Position numbers and translations under genes: made by a program | Shown: piece by piece, positions 14,418-26,511 of the stretch | Numbering within the stretch: the first letter of the stretch is position 1 | How the letters are laid out: the number at the start of each line of letters is the position of its first letter | The notes under the pieces: generated by a model | Told to the model about the DNA's origin: nothing | Seen by the model: the letters and a program-made list of their open reading frames with translations, nothing else | Database searches by the model: none | NCBI RefSeq assembly: GCF_019297835.1 | Contig: NZ_CP079203.1 | Location: 1,895,001-1,959,000, forward strand | Direction: 5' to 3' | Source of the DNA: Sphingomonas sanguinis | GTDB lineage: Bacteria > Pseudomonadota > Alphaproteobacteria > Sphingomonadales > Sphingomonadaceae | Length of the DNA: 64,000 nt

Positions 14418-17261
14418 ATGCGCCTTTTCCGTGCCGCGCTTCTGCTCGGCGTCGCCGCCCTTCCCTCGCTGGCAGGAGCGCAAACCGCGCCCAGCCCGGC
14501 GCGCACGGAAAGCGTGAAGCCCATCGACTTCACCACGCGCACCCTGCCCAACGGCCTGCGCGTCTATGCCATTCGCGACACGACGACGCCCAACGTCTCG
14601 GTCCAGGTCTGGTATGATGTCGGGTCGAAGGACGATCCCAAGGGCCGCTCGGGCTTCGCGCACATGTTCGAACATCTGATGTTCAAGGCGACGCGCAACC
14701 TCGTCCCCGAACAGATGGATCGCCTGACCGAGGATGTCGGCGGCTATAATAACGCCTCCACCGCCGACGACTACACCAATTATTTCGAGGTGGTGCCCGC
14801 CAACCATCTGCAGCGCCTGCTGTTCGCGGAAGCCGACCGCATGGCCGCGCTGGTCGTCGAGCCCAAGAGCTTCGCCAGCGAACGCGACGTGGTGAAGGAG
14901 GAACTGCGCCAGCGCACCCTCGCCCAGCCCTATGGCAAGCTGTTCTCCATCTATTATCCCAAGCTCGCCTACACGACGCACCCCTATGCGCGGCCGGGCA
15001 TCGGCAGCCTGGAGGAACTGGAGTCGGCGGGCATCGACGATGTGCGCGCTTTCCACGCCACCTATTACCGGCCCGACAATGCGGTGCTCGTCGTCTCGGG
15101 CAATTTCGATCCCGCCCAGCTCGATCGCTGGGTCGACCAGTATTTCGCCAATATCAAGCGCCCCGCCGCCGCCATCCCGCGCGTGACGGTGCAGGAACCG
15201 GCCCGGACCGAGGCCGTCACGCGGACCGTCTATGAGGCAAATGTCCCGCTTCCCGCCGTCCTTATCAGCTATCATATCCCGCCCGAGCGGAGCGCCGACA
15301 CCCCCGCCATCATGGTGCTGAACGCCATCCTGTCGGCGGGCGAAAGCTCGCGGCTGTACGAGGATCTGGTCTATCGCGACCAGCTGGCGCAATCCGCCTC
15401 GACCTTCCTCGACACCAAGCAGTCGACCGGCAATCTGGTCGCCTATGCCATGATGGCGGGCGGCAAGCCGGTGGCCGAGGGCGAAGCGGCGCTGAAGAAG
15501 GAAATCGCCCGGCTGCGCGACGCGCCCGTCTCCGCCGCCGAACTGGCCGAGGCGAAGAACGAGCTGCTGACCGCCGCGCTCAAGCAGCGCGAAACGGCCG
15601 AGGGCAAGGCGAACCTGATCGCCAACAGCGTCATCGTCGATGGCGATCCCAGCGCCGCCGATCGCCAGATCGCCGCCGTGCAGAAGGTGACGGCCGCCGA
15701 TATCCAGCGCGTTGCCCGTACCTATCTGAAGGACAGCCAGGGCGCGACCATCCGCTATCTGCCCGACAGCGAACGCCCGGCGAACGTCCGCGTGATGCCG
15801 ATCGAGATCGCGCCCACGGTCCAGACCGCGGCGCTGACCCCGCCCGCCAATATCGAGGTGGTGACGCCCGCCCCCGAGGGCCAGCGCATCCTGCCTCCCG
15901 CGCCCGGCGCGGCCATTGCCCCCACCCTGCCGCAACCGGTTGCGATCACGCTGCCCAACGGCCTGCGCGTCGTGACGGTCGAGCGGCACGATTTGCCGCT
16001 CGTTACCGCCTCGCTGGTGGCGCTGGGTGGTGCGGCGACCGATCCGATGGGCAAGGCGGGCGCCAGCAGCCTGTCGTCCGAGCTGATGACCAAGGGCACC
16101 ACGACCCGCTCGGCGACCGAGATCGCACGCGCGGTCGAAAGCCTGGGCGGATCGATTGCAGCAGGCGCCTCGGATGACGGCGCGACCATCGACCTGACCG
16201 TCCCCTCGGCGCAGCTCGGCACGGCGATGACCATCCTGGCCGATGTCGCGACCAACCCCGCCTTCAAGCAGGAGGAGATCGACCGCGCCCGCACCCAGTC
16301 GATCGACAGCCTGAACGTCGCCATGCAGAATCCGGCGCAGCTGTCGGCGATGGTGGCCGACCGCGTGGTCTATGGCGCGCGTCCCTATGGCCAGCCGCTG
16401 TCGGGCACGCCCGCCTCGCTGAAGGGGCTGACTCATGCCGACCTGACCGCCGCCTATGCGCGCAGCTGGAAGCCGGGTCAGGCGACGCTGCTGCTGGTCG
16501 GCGACGTGACGCCCGCCCAGGCCCAACAGGTCGCCGAGCGCTATCTGGGCAATTGGCGGGTGGTCGGAGCCGCCGCGACGACGACGGCCAAGCCCCCCGA
16601 AGCCGCCTTCCCCGCGCCGCGCGTCATCGTCGTCGACATGCCCGATGCCGGACAGGCGGGCGTGGTCGTCGCACGTTCGGGCATCCGCCGCGCCGATGAT
16701 CGCTATTATCCGCTGGCGGTGGCGAATACCGTGCTGGGCGGCGGCTTCTCGTCGCGGCTCAACCAGGAAATCCGCATCAAGCGCGGGCTGGCTTACGGCG
16801 CGGGCAGCTCGCTAGCGACGGGGCGCGACATCGGCCTGATCTCCGCGCGGACCCAGACCAAGAACCCCTCGACCGCCGAAGTCGTCGGGCTGATCGATGC
16901 CGAGATGCGCAAGCTGGGCACCGCGCCCGTGCCGCAGGACGAACTGGCGACGCGGCAGGCGGTGCTGGTCGGCAATTTCGGCCGGACGATCGAGACGACG
17001 GACGGCATCGCCGACATATTGGCCAATTACACGCTGCAAGGCGTGCCGCTGGAAGAGTTGAGCCGCTATATCCCGCGTGTCCAGGCGGTGGACCCGGCGG
17101 CGGTGGAGTCGGTTTCGGCCACGCTCCTCGATCCCAAGGCGGCCAGCATCATCGTGGTCGGCGACGCCAGGCAGTTCCTGCCCGCGCTGCGTCAGGCGCA
17201 TCCCGAGGTGGAGGTGATCCCGGCCGCCTCGGTCAATCTCGACTCGCCGAAACTACGCTGA
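14418..17261 (+). CDS. M16 family zinc peptidase, two-domain (pitrilysin-like), exported
   Basis: A 947-aa protein with signal peptide MRLFRAALLLGVAALPSLAGAQ. It carries two tandem M16 units. The first has the inverted zinc motif HMFEH (H82, E85, H86) with a downstream ERDVVKEE segment, so it is active. The second (from about 510, ITLPNGLRVVTVERHDLPL) lacks HxxEH and is the usual inactive partner. The two units form a clamp that degrades small peptides in the periplasm. It stands alone; a family A half-element begins 8 nt after the stop. Confidence 0.94.
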   Translation: MRLFRAALLLGVAALPSLAGAQTAPSPARTESVKPIDFTTRTLPNGLRVYAIRDTTTPNVSVQVWYDVGSKDDPKGRSGFAHMFEHLMFKATRNLVPEQMDRLTEDVGGYNNASTADDYTNYFEVVPANHLQRLLFAEADRMAALVVEPKSFASERDVVKEELRQRTLAQPYGKLFSIYYPKLAYTTHPYARPGIGSLEELESAGIDDVRAFHATYYRPDNAVLVVSGNFDPAQLDRWVDQYFANIKRPAAAIPRVTVQEPARTEAVTRTVYEANVPLPAVLISYHIPPERSADTPAIMVLNAILSAGESSRLYEDLVYRDQLAQSASTFLDTKQSTGNLVAYAMMAGGKPVAEGEAALKKEIARLRDAPVSAAELAEAKNELLTAALKQRETAEGKANLIANSVIVDGDPSAADRQIAAVQKVTAADIQRVARTYLKDSQGATIRYLPDSERPANVRVMPIEIAPTVQTAALTPPANIEVVTPAPEGQRILPPAPGAAIAPTLPQPVAITLPNGLRVVTVERHDLPLVTASLVALGGAATDPMGKAGASSLSSELMTKGTTTRSATEIARAVESLGGSIAAGASDDGATIDLTVPSAQLGTAMTILADVATNPAFKQEEIDRARTQSIDSLNVAMQNPAQLSAMVADRVVYGARPYGQPLSGTPASLKGLTHADLTAAYARSWKPGQATLLLVGDVTPAQAQQVAERYLGNWRVVGAAATTTAKPPEAAFPAPRVIVVDMPDAGQAGVVVARSGIRRADDRYYPLAVANTVLGGGFSSRLNQEIRIKRGLAYGAGSSLATGRDIGLISARTQTKNPSTAEVVGLIDAEMRKLGTAPVPQDELATRQAVLVGNFGRTIETTDGIADILANYTLQGVPLEELSRYIPRVQAVDPAAVESVSATLLDPKAASIIVVGDARQFLPALRQAHPEVEVIPAASVNLDSPKLR

Positions 17262-17268
17262 CCCCCAT

Positions 17269-17331
17269 TCCTCCCCAGGCTCTGCTTGGGGAGGGGGACC
17301 ATCCGAAGGATGGTGGAGGGGCAGATCCGCC
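17269..17331. repeat. Family A repeat, half copy (copy 3)
   Basis: Only one end of the element is present: TCCTCCCC, a short loop, GGGGAGG, then the ACCATCCGAAGGATGGT hairpin and GGAGGGG. This matches the left half of 10481-10614. It follows the M16 peptidase stop by 7 nt. Confidence 0.7.
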
Positions 17332-17433
17332 GCTACGCAAAATCCTTAACCCTCGCGGGTATAACCATAACCCGAGAGCGGCAGGGCTGGAGGATTCCCC
17401 ACATTGCGGGTGGCGAAGCGGACAGTAAGGCGG

Positions 17434-18462
17434 ATGATACAGGTCTGGCTGGCGCTGCTCGGCCTGATGCTGGCGTTCGGCTTGGTTCTGGCCGCACAGG
17501 GTGCCTTGCGACGGGCCAGACAACCGACTGCGGTCGCGGCATCGCCGCAAACCCCTCAAGCCGCGACCACCGCCGTTCCCGTCGCCGATGCGCTGCCCGC
17601 CAGCGATGGCAGCACAGGGACCGTCGCCCTGCCCGCCTTGCCGATCCCGCCCGGAGCCCGTCTCACCGATAGCGGCGTGGTGGCGGCCAGGCCCTTCGCC
17701 TGGGGCCGCACGGGCGCGATCGATCGTGCGCGCGCGATGCAATGCCTGACCGCCGCCATCTATTACGAAGCGGGGGGCGAAAGCATCGAGGGCCAGCGCG
17801 CGGTGGCGCAGGTCGTGCTCAACCGCGCGCGCCACCCGGCCTTTCCCGCCACGGTCTGCGGCGTCGTCTATCAGGGGGTCGAGCGCTCCCATTGCCAGTT
17901 CAGCTTCGCCTGTGACGGCGCGCTGTCCCGTACTCCTGCCATCGCGGGCTGGTCACGCGCGGCGCAGGTCGCGGCGGCGGCGCTGTCGGGCGGGGTCTAT
18001 GCGCCGGTCGGGCTGGCGACGCATTACCACACCTTCGCCGTCGCGCCCGTCTGGAACCGCGCGATGGTGATGACCGACATGGTGGGCGCACATCTGTTTC
18101 ACCGCTGGAAGGGCTATTGGGGCACCGCCGCCGCGATGAACCGGGCCTATGCGGGGGGAGAGGCACTTCCCGTGCTCGCGCCTGCTCCGGCCACTGAAAC
18201 GGCAAGTAGCGAGGTTCTGCCACCCGCCCCCGCCAGCCTTCCCGCACCACCTTTGCCCGGCGCGACGCCCGCTCCGCCGCGACCCAGCCAGACGCACGAA
18301 ACGCCGACCCCCGCTCCGCCACGCGAAACGGGGATCAGCGACCAGCTGGCCACATCGGGTCAGATACTCGACAAATGGAAGGATAGCGGCCGCCTGATCG
18401 AGCGGCCCGACGCACCACGCCCGAATGCCTCGGGCGCGGCCGCCACCGATCAGCGGCGATAA
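17434..18462 (+). CDS. SleB/CwlJ-type cell wall hydrolase, membrane-anchored
   Basis: A 342-aa protein. An N-terminal signal anchor (MIQVWLALLGLMLAFGLVLA) precedes a Hydrolase_2 domain (about 95-235). That domain contains CLTAAIYYEAGGESIEGQRAVAQVVLNR, with the catalytic Glu, and HCQFSFACDG. The family cleaves the glycan or peptide part of murein; in spores it is a germination lysin, but in alphaproteobacteria it is a general wall hydrolase. The Pro/Ala-rich tail (about 250-342) is low complexity. ATG 17434 has AAGG 4 nt upstream. Its 3' end overlaps the convergent gene by 13 nt. Confidence 0.87.
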   Translation: MIQVWLALLGLMLAFGLVLAAQGALRRARQPTAVAASPQTPQAATTAVPVADALPASDGSTGTVALPALPIPPGARLTDSGVVAARPFAWGRTGAIDRARAMQCLTAAIYYEAGGESIEGQRAVAQVVLNRARHPAFPATVCGVVYQGVERSHCQFSFACDGALSRTPAIAGWSRAAQVAAAALSGGVYAPVGLATHYHTFAVAPVWNRAMVMTDMVGAHLFHRWKGYWGTAAAMNRAYAGGEALPVLAPAPATETASSEVLPPAPASLPAPPLPGATPAPPRPSQTHETPTPAPPRETGISDQLATSGQILDKWKDSGRLIERPDAPRPNASGAAATDQRR

Positions 18463-18773
18463 TTGCGGTCGTTCTTCTCGAAGCGGACCTGACGGCTCAG
18501 CATCGCATAGCGACGGTCCAGATCATTGCGCTCCGAGACGCTCAGGCCACCGCCCGACCGGCGATAACGATATTCGAGCTGGCTCAGGCCGCGCAGTTCG
18601 GACTGGAGGCGGTTGGCTTCACGACGGTTGAGCGCGCCCGAGCGGATGCCCTGGTCGATCCGCTGCTGCAACTGGCCCTGGCGCTGCGCGATCGGGGTCC
18701 AGCGCTGCGCCTCGGCGACCGTGGGGACGGCGATGGTGGCGAAACCCAAGCCTGCAAGGATCATGGCCTTCAT
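18450..18773 (-). CDS. Exported small hypothetical protein, 107 aa
   Basis: It has a signal peptide (MKAMILAGLGFATIAVPTVAEAQ) and a mature arginine- and glutamine-rich helical region (RQGQLQQRIDQGIRSGALNRREANRLQSEL...). The RIDQGIRSGALNRREANRL segment is typical of periplasmic Arg-rich proteins of sphingomonads with no known function. GGGAG lies 8-9 nt upstream of the start. It is convergent with, and overlaps, the SleB gene by 13 nt. Confidence 0.78.
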   Translation of the reverse strand: MKAMILAGLGFATIAVPTVAEAQRWTPIAQRQGQLQQRIDQGIRSGALNRREANRLQSELRGLSQLEYRYRRSGGGLSVSERNDLDRRYAMLSRQVRFEKNDRNYRR

Positions 18774-18932
18774 GATGACACTCCCTTAATAAAGCGGGCG
18801 ATTACTGGCCCGATCCGCAATATGGGTCGCGACAATCGCAAAGCTATACCAACGACTTAGCCATATTGTCGCCAATTGTCGCAGAAAATAACATGTCGTT
18901 CATCTGGCGTTTATTGGCGCCGGGCATGACAA

Positions 18933-18969
18933 GGCCGGTTCTCTCCTTGCGACAGGGAGAGAACCGGCC
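18933..18969. terminator. Long perfect hairpin between two minus-strand genes
   Basis: A 14-bp perfect stem (18933-18946 with 18956-18969), starting GGCCGGTTCTCTCC. It sits just downstream of the minus-strand lipoprotein gene. The following T run is weak, so it may terminate or protect the mRNA end. Confidence 0.6.
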
Positions 18970-18999
18970 CAATCCTTTGTCGAACGTCAACAGCCGGGT

Positions 19000-19410
19000 T
19001 TAGCGGCAGCGGACATTGTCCCGCTCGATCGCGCGACCGGCCAGGGCACCGCCCGCCGCGCCGAGCAGCGTGCCCAGCGTCTGCGAACCGCCCGAAGTGA
19101 TCGCCGCGCCCAGCGCGCCGCCGGCGATACCGCCGACGATCAGGCCGGTGGTGCCGTCATTGCGGCGGCAATAATAGCGGCCGTCCTGCCCGACATAGAC
19201 ACGGTCGTTCCGGCTCAAGCGCCGCTCGCGGTAGCGCGCATTGTCGACATAATAACGGTCGGCATAATAGCCGCCATAAGCGGGATCGGGCCGGTTATAG
19301 TCATAGGCATAGCGCGGGCCGCCGCCGAAGCCGCCATAGCCGTCGCCATAGGTGGAGCAACCGGAAACCAGCGTCGCGGCCGCGATCAGGCCGAATGTCA
19401 GTGCACGCAT
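19000..19410 (-). CDS. Glycine-zipper 2TM-type lipoprotein, 136 aa
   Basis: The lipobox is LVSGC after a short signal (MRALTFGLIAAAT). A tyrosine-rich region (YGGYYADRYYVDNARYRER) follows. The C-terminus has a glycine zipper (GLIVGGIAGGALGAAITSGG...GTLLGAAGGALAGRAI), as in SlyB/Rick17kDa outer membrane lipoproteins. GGAGG 6 nt before the ATG fixes the start. Probably an outer membrane-associated structural protein. Confidence 0.85.
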   Translation of the reverse strand: MRALTFGLIAAATLVSGCSTYGDGYGGFGGGPRYAYDYNRPDPAYGGYYADRYYVDNARYRERRLSRNDRVYVGQDGRYYCRRNDGTTGLIVGGIAGGALGAAITSGGSQTLGTLLGAAGGALAGRAIERDNVRCR

Positions 19411-19514
19411 CACATCCTCCCTCATGGGTGATGCGGGGGAATCGCTTTGCGGGGCCAAAGGTTGCGATATGTTAAGGGGTTTTAAGCGGTCGGTCATGTG
19501 GCGCGGCGGTAGCG

Positions 19515-19612
19515 TGCACTTCGACTTCGCTCGGTGCGAACGGGGTGGAGGACCGCTCGCGCGCTACGGACCCAATCCCCTCGCTCCGTTCAGCCTGAGC
19601 GCCGTCGAAGGC
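19515..19612. repeat. Family B repeat pair
   Basis: The first unit, GTGCACTTCGACTTCGCTC..GAACGG, is the reverse complement of the variant at 42938-42967. The second unit, CCGTTCAGCCTGAGCG..GTCGAAGG, is the reverse complement of the common family B sequence, with one or two changes. Confidence 0.65.
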
Positions 19613-19639
19613 CGAGGAAACCGCTCGAATGCAGCCCAA

Positions 19640-19767
19640 TCCTCCCCGGCACGGGGAGGTGGCAGGCCGCAGGCCTGACGGAGGGAGGCTTCCTCAAAGG
19701 GCGTCCCTACCGGAAAGCCCCCTCCACCACCGCTTCGCGGCGGTCCCCCTCCCCCTGCCGGGGAGGA
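19640..19767. repeat. Family A bipartite intergenic repeat, copy 4
   Basis: It opens TCCTCCCCGGCACGGGGAGG, then GGCAGGCCGCAGGCCTGACGG, and ends CCGCTTCGCGGCGG and CTCCCCCTGCCGGGGAGG. Same orientation as copy 1. It ends 4 nt from the uvrA stop codon. Confidence 0.85.
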
Positions 19768-19770
19768 TCG

Positions 19771-22671
<2,901 letters not shown>

Positions 22672-22678
22672 GAGGCAG

Positions 22679-22693
22679 GTTCTACTTCTGTTC
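22679..22693. promoter_or_regulatory. Alphaproteobacterial LexA box at uvrA
   Basis: GTTC-TACTTCT-GTTC is an exact match to the alphaproteobacterial LexA consensus GTTC-N7-GTTC (GAAC-N7-GAAC on the uvrA coding strand). It ends 7 nt before the uvrA start codon, within the uvrA/S10 peptidase divergent region, so LexA binding would block uvrA transcription. uvrA is a known SOS gene in this class. Confidence 0.72.
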
Positions 22694-22820
22694 CGGGAGG
22701 AAGGCCAGAGGCGAGATAGGAAGCGGAGGCGGCCGTTTCGAGAGGGGCGGGCTTGCGGGAACGCGGAAGTCCGGCGCATGATCCCTTCCGATCGCCGTTC
22801 GAGGGGGAGTAGTTTCCAAC

Positions 22821-24329
22821 GTGTCGAAGACCTTGCACCTGACCGCCCTGTTGCTGCTGGCCAGCAGCGCCGCCACGCCCGCCCTCGCGCAGAAGGCCGA
22901 GAAGACCGAAACCAAGACCACCACAGAAACGAAGGACGACGACAGCAAGCGCCCGCCCCTGCCCGCCGACAAGACGATCAGCCAGAGCGCGCGGATCGGT
23001 GGCCGGGTCATCAATTACAAGGCGACCGTGGGCAAGATCGCGGTGCGCGACGACAAGGGCAAGGAGATCGGGCAGGTCGTCTACACCGCCTATACCGTGC
23101 CCGGCGGCGATGTGCGGCGGCCCGTCACCTTCGCGTTCAATGGCGGGCCGGGCGCGGCCTCGGTCTATCTGAACCTGGGTGCGGTCGGCCCGAAGCGGGT
23201 GCCGTTCGGTGCGCAGGGCGACGCTCCCTCCGACGCGCCGGTGACGACCGACAATCCCAATAGCTGGCTGGACTTCACCGACCTGGTCTTCATCGACCCC
23301 ATCGGCACCGGCTTCAGCCGCAGCCTCGTCGACGAGGCCGAAACCAAAAAGGCCTTCTTCGCCAACGACCCGGACATCAAATATCTGTCCAAGGTCGTCT
23401 ATGACTGGCTGGTCAAGGAAGGCCGGTTGCGTTCGCCGAAGTACGTCATGGGCGAAAGCTATGGCGGCTATCGCGCGCCGCGCATCGCCTATGAGCTCCA
23501 GTCGCAGATCGGCGTCGGGGTGAACGGCCTGATCATGGTGTCGCCCTATCTCGACCCCGCCTCGGGCGACGATGCCACCGCGCTGTCGCCTTTGCCGTGG
23601 ATGATCGACCTGCCCTCGATGGCCGCCGCCCAGTTGGAGCGGCAGGGCAAGCTGACGCCCGAAGCGATGGCCGGGGTCGAGGCCTATGCGCGCGGCGACT
23701 ACCTGCGCGACCTGATGCGCGGGCGGTCGGATACGCAGGCCGTCGACCGGATGGTGACCCGCGTCACCGAGCTGACCGGGCTGGACCCGGCGCTGGTCCG
23801 CAAGCTGGGCGGGCGGATCGATACGCGGACCTACCTGCGCGAGATTCACCGCAACGATTTGACGATCGGCAGCATCTACGACTCGAACGTCACCGCCTTC
23901 GATCCCTTCCCCTGGTCTTCGCAGCAGCGGTCCAACGACCCGCTGCTCGACTCGCTGATCGCGCCGACGACCAGTGCGATGGTCGATTTCGTGACGCGCG
24001 AAGTGGGCTGGAAGACCGACGCCCGCTATCATGCGCTATCCTATGAGGTGAACAGCGCCTGGGATCGCGGCAAGCCCGAGGATGCCCCCGTTACCGACCT
24101 GCGCAAGGCGATCGCCAACGATCCCAAGATGAAGGTGATGATCGTGCACGGCTGGGACGACCTGTCCTGCCCGTACTTCGCCTCGCGGCTGATCGTCGAC
24201 CAGATGCCGAGCTATGGCGTGGCGCAGCGGGTGAAGCTGAACGTCTATCCGGGCGGGCACATGTTCTACAGCCGCACCGACAGCGGCGCGGCGTTCCGGC
24301 GCGATGCGATGGCGATGTACGGGGGGTAA
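22821..24329 (+). CDS. Exported S10 family serine carboxypeptidase
   Basis: A 502-aa alpha/beta-hydrolase protease. It has a signal peptide ([24 protein letters not shown]) followed by a Lys/Glu/Thr-rich linker. The oxyanion region is [14 protein letters not shown]. The nucleophile is S213 in GESYGGYR, the acid is in GWDDLS (D446 or D447), and the base is H480 in GGHMFY. Such enzymes remove C-terminal residues from peptides at low pH. The start is GTG with a GGGGAG some 11-12 nt upstream. It is divergent from uvrA. Confidence 0.92.
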   Translation: MSKTLHLTALLLLASSAATPALAQKAEKTETKTTTETKDDDSKRPPLPADKTISQSARIGGRVINYKATVGKIAVRDDKGKEIGQVVYTAYTVPGGDVRRPVTFAFNGGPGAASVYLNLGAVGPKRVPFGAQGDAPSDAPVTTDNPNSWLDFTDLVFIDPIGTGFSRSLVDEAETKKAFFANDPDIKYLSKVVYDWLVKEGRLRSPKYVMGESYGGYRAPRIAYELQSQIGVGVNGLIMVSPYLDPASGDDATALSPLPWMIDLPSMAAAQLERQGKLTPEAMAGVEAYARGDYLRDLMRGRSDTQAVDRMVTRVTELTGLDPALVRKLGGRIDTRTYLREIHRNDLTIGSIYDSNVTAFDPFPWSSQQRSNDPLLDSLIAPTTSAMVDFVTREVGWKTDARYHALSYEVNSAWDRGKPEDAPVTDLRKAIANDPKMKVMIVHGWDDLSCPYFASRLIVDQMPSYGVAQRVKLNVYPGGHMFYSRTDSGAAFRRDAMAMYGG

Positions 24330-24361
24330 ATCGTACCCCTCTGGCCAGCCATATCCCACAG

Positions 24362-24516
24362 CCGTTCGCGCTCAGCGAAGTCGAAGCGCACGCCGGACGA
24401 TGCGCATTTGGCGAAGTCTATCCCTTGGCCTTCGACTTCGCTCAAGCTGAACGGGGGGTGGGGTGTAGCTTGCCCCCGGCTTTCCCGCTCCGTTCAGGCT
24501 GAGCGTACTCGAAGCC
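24362..24516. repeat. Cluster of three family B repeats
   Basis: Units lie at 24362-24391 (CCGTTCGCGCTCAGCG...), 24429-24457 (CCTTCGACTTCGCTCAAGC...) and 24490-24516 (CCGTTCAGGCTGAGCG...). They alternate in orientation, which would allow a long foldback in the transcript downstream of the S10 peptidase gene. Confidence 0.7.
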
Positions 24517-24569
24517 CATGCCCCCAACGCCCGACTGGCCCTCCGCGCCAAGCCACGCTACACGCGCAA

Positions 24570-24579
24570 CCGTATACGA
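24570..24579. promoter_or_regulatory. Candidate operator CCGTATACGA upstream of the M24 peptidase
   Basis: The palindromic core CGTATACG (24571-24578) ends 16 nt before the ATG. The same 10-mer occurs at 28385-28394 between the hydroxyproline genes. The core resembles operators of FadR-type GntR regulators. No such regulator is in the window. Confidence 0.5.
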
Positions 24580-24594
24580 AACGGAGCGAGTGAC

Positions 24595-25797
24595 ATGGCA
24601 GGAATGATCGGCGGATCGACCGCAGAGCGCGAACTGGCGAGCCTGTCGCCCTGGGCGAACCCCGCGCCGGTCATCACGGCACAGGAACGGGCGCAGCGGC
24701 TGACCCGCGCGCGCGAGTTGATGGGCCAGATGGGCGCCGACGCACTGCTGATCGGCGCGGGGGCCAGCTTGCGCTATTTCACCGGCGTCGCCTGGGGCGC
24801 GACCGAGCGGCTGGTGGCGATGCTGCTGCCGATCGCGGGCGAGCCGATCTTCATCTGCCCCGGCTTCGAACTGGGCTCGTTCGAGGCCAGCCTGTCCATC
24901 CCCGCCACCGACATCCGCCTGTGGGAAGAGGATGAAAGCCCCTCCGCGCTGGTCGCCGACGCGCTGAAGGCGGCGGGAGCCCAGACCTTGGCGATCGACC
25001 CCGCCATGGCCTTCCTGTTCGTCGAGCGTATCCGCGCCGCCGCGCCGGGCGTCACCTTGGTCGATGGTGGGCCGGTCGTCGACGGTTGCCGCATGATCAA
25101 GTCGCCTGCCGAGATCGCGCTGATGCAACAGGCGATGGACATCACGCTGGAGGTGCATCGCCGCGCCGCACGCATCCTGCACGAAGGCATCCGCGCGTCG
25201 GAGGTCATCCGCTTCATCGATCAGGCGCACCGGGCGCTGGGTGCGTCGACCGGCAACTATTTCTGCGCGGTGCAATTCGGCCGCTCGACCGCCTTCCCGC
25301 ATGGCCTGCCGCAGGACGATGTGCTGCGCGACGGTGACGTGGTGCTGGTCGACACCGGCACGCTGATCGACGGCTATCACAGCGACATCACCCGGACCTA
25401 TGCGTTCGGCAAGGTCGGTGACGAGGTTCGCCGCATCTGGAACATCGAGAAGGAAGCGCAAACCGCCGCCTTCGCCGCCGTCCGGCCGGGCGAGCCGTGC
25501 GAGGCGGTCGACTATGCCGCGCGCGCCGTGCTGGAGCGGTCGGGCCTCGGCCCCGACTATCGCCTGCCCGGCCTGCCGCATCGCACCGGTCACGGGATCG
25601 GCCTGTCGATCCACGAACCCGCCTATCTGGTGCGCGGCGACAAGACCCCGCTGACGCCGGGCATGTGCTTCTCCAACGAGCCGATGATCGTCGTGCCGGA
25701 GCGCTTCGGCGTGCGGCTGGAGGATCATTTCTATGTCACCGATACAGGCGCCGCCTGGTTCACCCAGCCCCAGCCCGCCATCGACGATCTGGGCTGA
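24595..25797 (+). CDS. M24 family metallopeptidase, Xaa-Pro dipeptidase/aminopeptidase type
   Basis: A 400-aa cytosolic 'pita-bread' peptidase. A creatinase-like N-terminal domain (1-160) precedes the catalytic domain. All five metal ligands are present: D253 (VDTG), D264 (HSDITRT), H333 (GHGIG), E362 (SNEPM) and E376 (LEDHF). The family cleaves bonds next to proline, giving free proline or hydroxyproline. The shared CGTATACG motif links it to the hydroxyproline genes at 27-30 kb. That link is an inference from the motif and gene proximity. Confidence 0.92.
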   Translation: MAGMIGGSTAERELASLSPWANPAPVITAQERAQRLTRARELMGQMGADALLIGAGASLRYFTGVAWGATERLVAMLLPIAGEPIFICPGFELGSFEASLSIPATDIRLWEEDESPSALVADALKAAGAQTLAIDPAMAFLFVERIRAAAPGVTLVDGGPVVDGCRMIKSPAEIALMQQAMDITLEVHRRAARILHEGIRASEVIRFIDQAHRALGASTGNYFCAVQFGRSTAFPHGLPQDDVLRDGDVVLVDTGTLIDGYHSDITRTYAFGKVGDEVRRIWNIEKEAQTAAFAAVRPGEPCEAVDYAARAVLERSGLGPDYRLPGLPHRTGHGIGLSIHEPAYLVRGDKTPLTPGMCFSNEPMIVVPERFGVRLEDHFYVTDTGAAWFTQPQPAIDDLG

Positions 25798-26015
25798 GTC
25801 CGATGACGCGGGCGGCGCCGATGCTCCGTCCGCCGTCAGACACGATAATAAATAAAACAACTTCCCTATTATAAGTTGACGCCTGTCCGGCGATCGACTT
25901 CAAATGCCGCCCAGGGACGATCAACGATATCGTCCCATGGGAGAGGCGCTGTGAAAGCAGGGCAAACATACGCGACATCGCGGCCGTCATCGACGGCCGT
26001 CGCATCCGCCGTGCG

Positions 26016-26480
26016 ATGAGACCGGGAGCCGGTCTTCTCGCGACGGCGGGCTGCGTGGCGCTGGCCGCAGCGGCCCTCTGGCACGGCTGGTCCACGGACA
26101 CGGCGCGGCCTGCCGCGATCATGGTGGTTGCCGGGAGCAGCGCCGCCCACAAGCCGGCACCGCCCCTTCCGAAATCCAGCCCGCCCGTCATCGCCGAGAC
26201 GCCGGTCCCAAACGCGCCGACGACGGAACGGGCGGAATCGGTCATCACCGATTTCGCGGCCCACGCCTCCGCTCCGCTCGCCATCGAGTCCTCGACCTGC
26301 TCGGGATCGCGGTGCCGCGTCGCGGTCTATCAGACCGACGATTACGTCCAGCGCGGGCGCAAATTCTACGAGTCCGAGGATTTCACCGCGCTGACCCGCG
26401 CCGCCGGGGCGCAAGCGGTCCGGGTCACGCCCTACGATCGCCCGGACCGAAGCGGCTATCTGATCGACATGATGTTCTGA
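26016..26480 (+). CDS. Membrane-anchored periplasmic hypothetical protein, 154 aa
   Basis: One N-terminal membrane helix (LLATAGCVALAAAALWHG) is followed by a Pro/Ala-rich linker. A compact C-terminal domain (75-154) has a CSGSRC pair that could form a disulfide, then CRVAVYQTDDYVQRGRKFYE and VTPYDRPDRSGYLIDMMF. I do not recognise the domain. A gap of only 31 nt to the GH16 gene suggests one transcript. A reverse-strand frame across this locus is less plausible because it lacks a credible N-terminus. Confidence 0.6.
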   Translation: MRPGAGLLATAGCVALAAAALWHGWSTDTARPAAIMVVAGSSAAHKPAPPLPKSSPPVIAETPVPNAPTTERAESVITDFAAHASAPLAIESSTCSGSRCRVAVYQTDDYVQRGRKFYESEDFTALTRAAGAQAVRVTPYDRPDRSGYLIDMMF

Positions 26481-26511
26481 AGGCCAACGACAAAAACGAC
26501 AGGAGAGGATG

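Larger units (their letters stand above)
19411..19770. other. Repeat-filled gap between lipoprotein gene and uvrA
   Basis: About 360 bases with no convincing gene. It holds the lipoprotein promoter (near 19420-19480), two family B units (19515-19545 and 19586-19612) and a complete family A element. Confidence 0.7.

Noticed and set aside
14148..16526. 792-codon open frame antisense to the M16 peptidase gene
   Set aside because: Same shadow effect; no domain, no ribosome binding site, and the sense strand has signal peptide and HxxEH.
19472..19485. CtrA-like TTAA-N-TTAA site upstream of the glycine-zipper lipoprotein
   Set aside because: The spacer is 6 nt, while the CtrA full site needs 7; no other support.
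25869..26414. Minus-strand frame opposite the 26016-26480 gene
   Set aside because: No start with a binding site and no signal or domain; the plus-strand frame has a clear membrane anchor and sits just before GH16.
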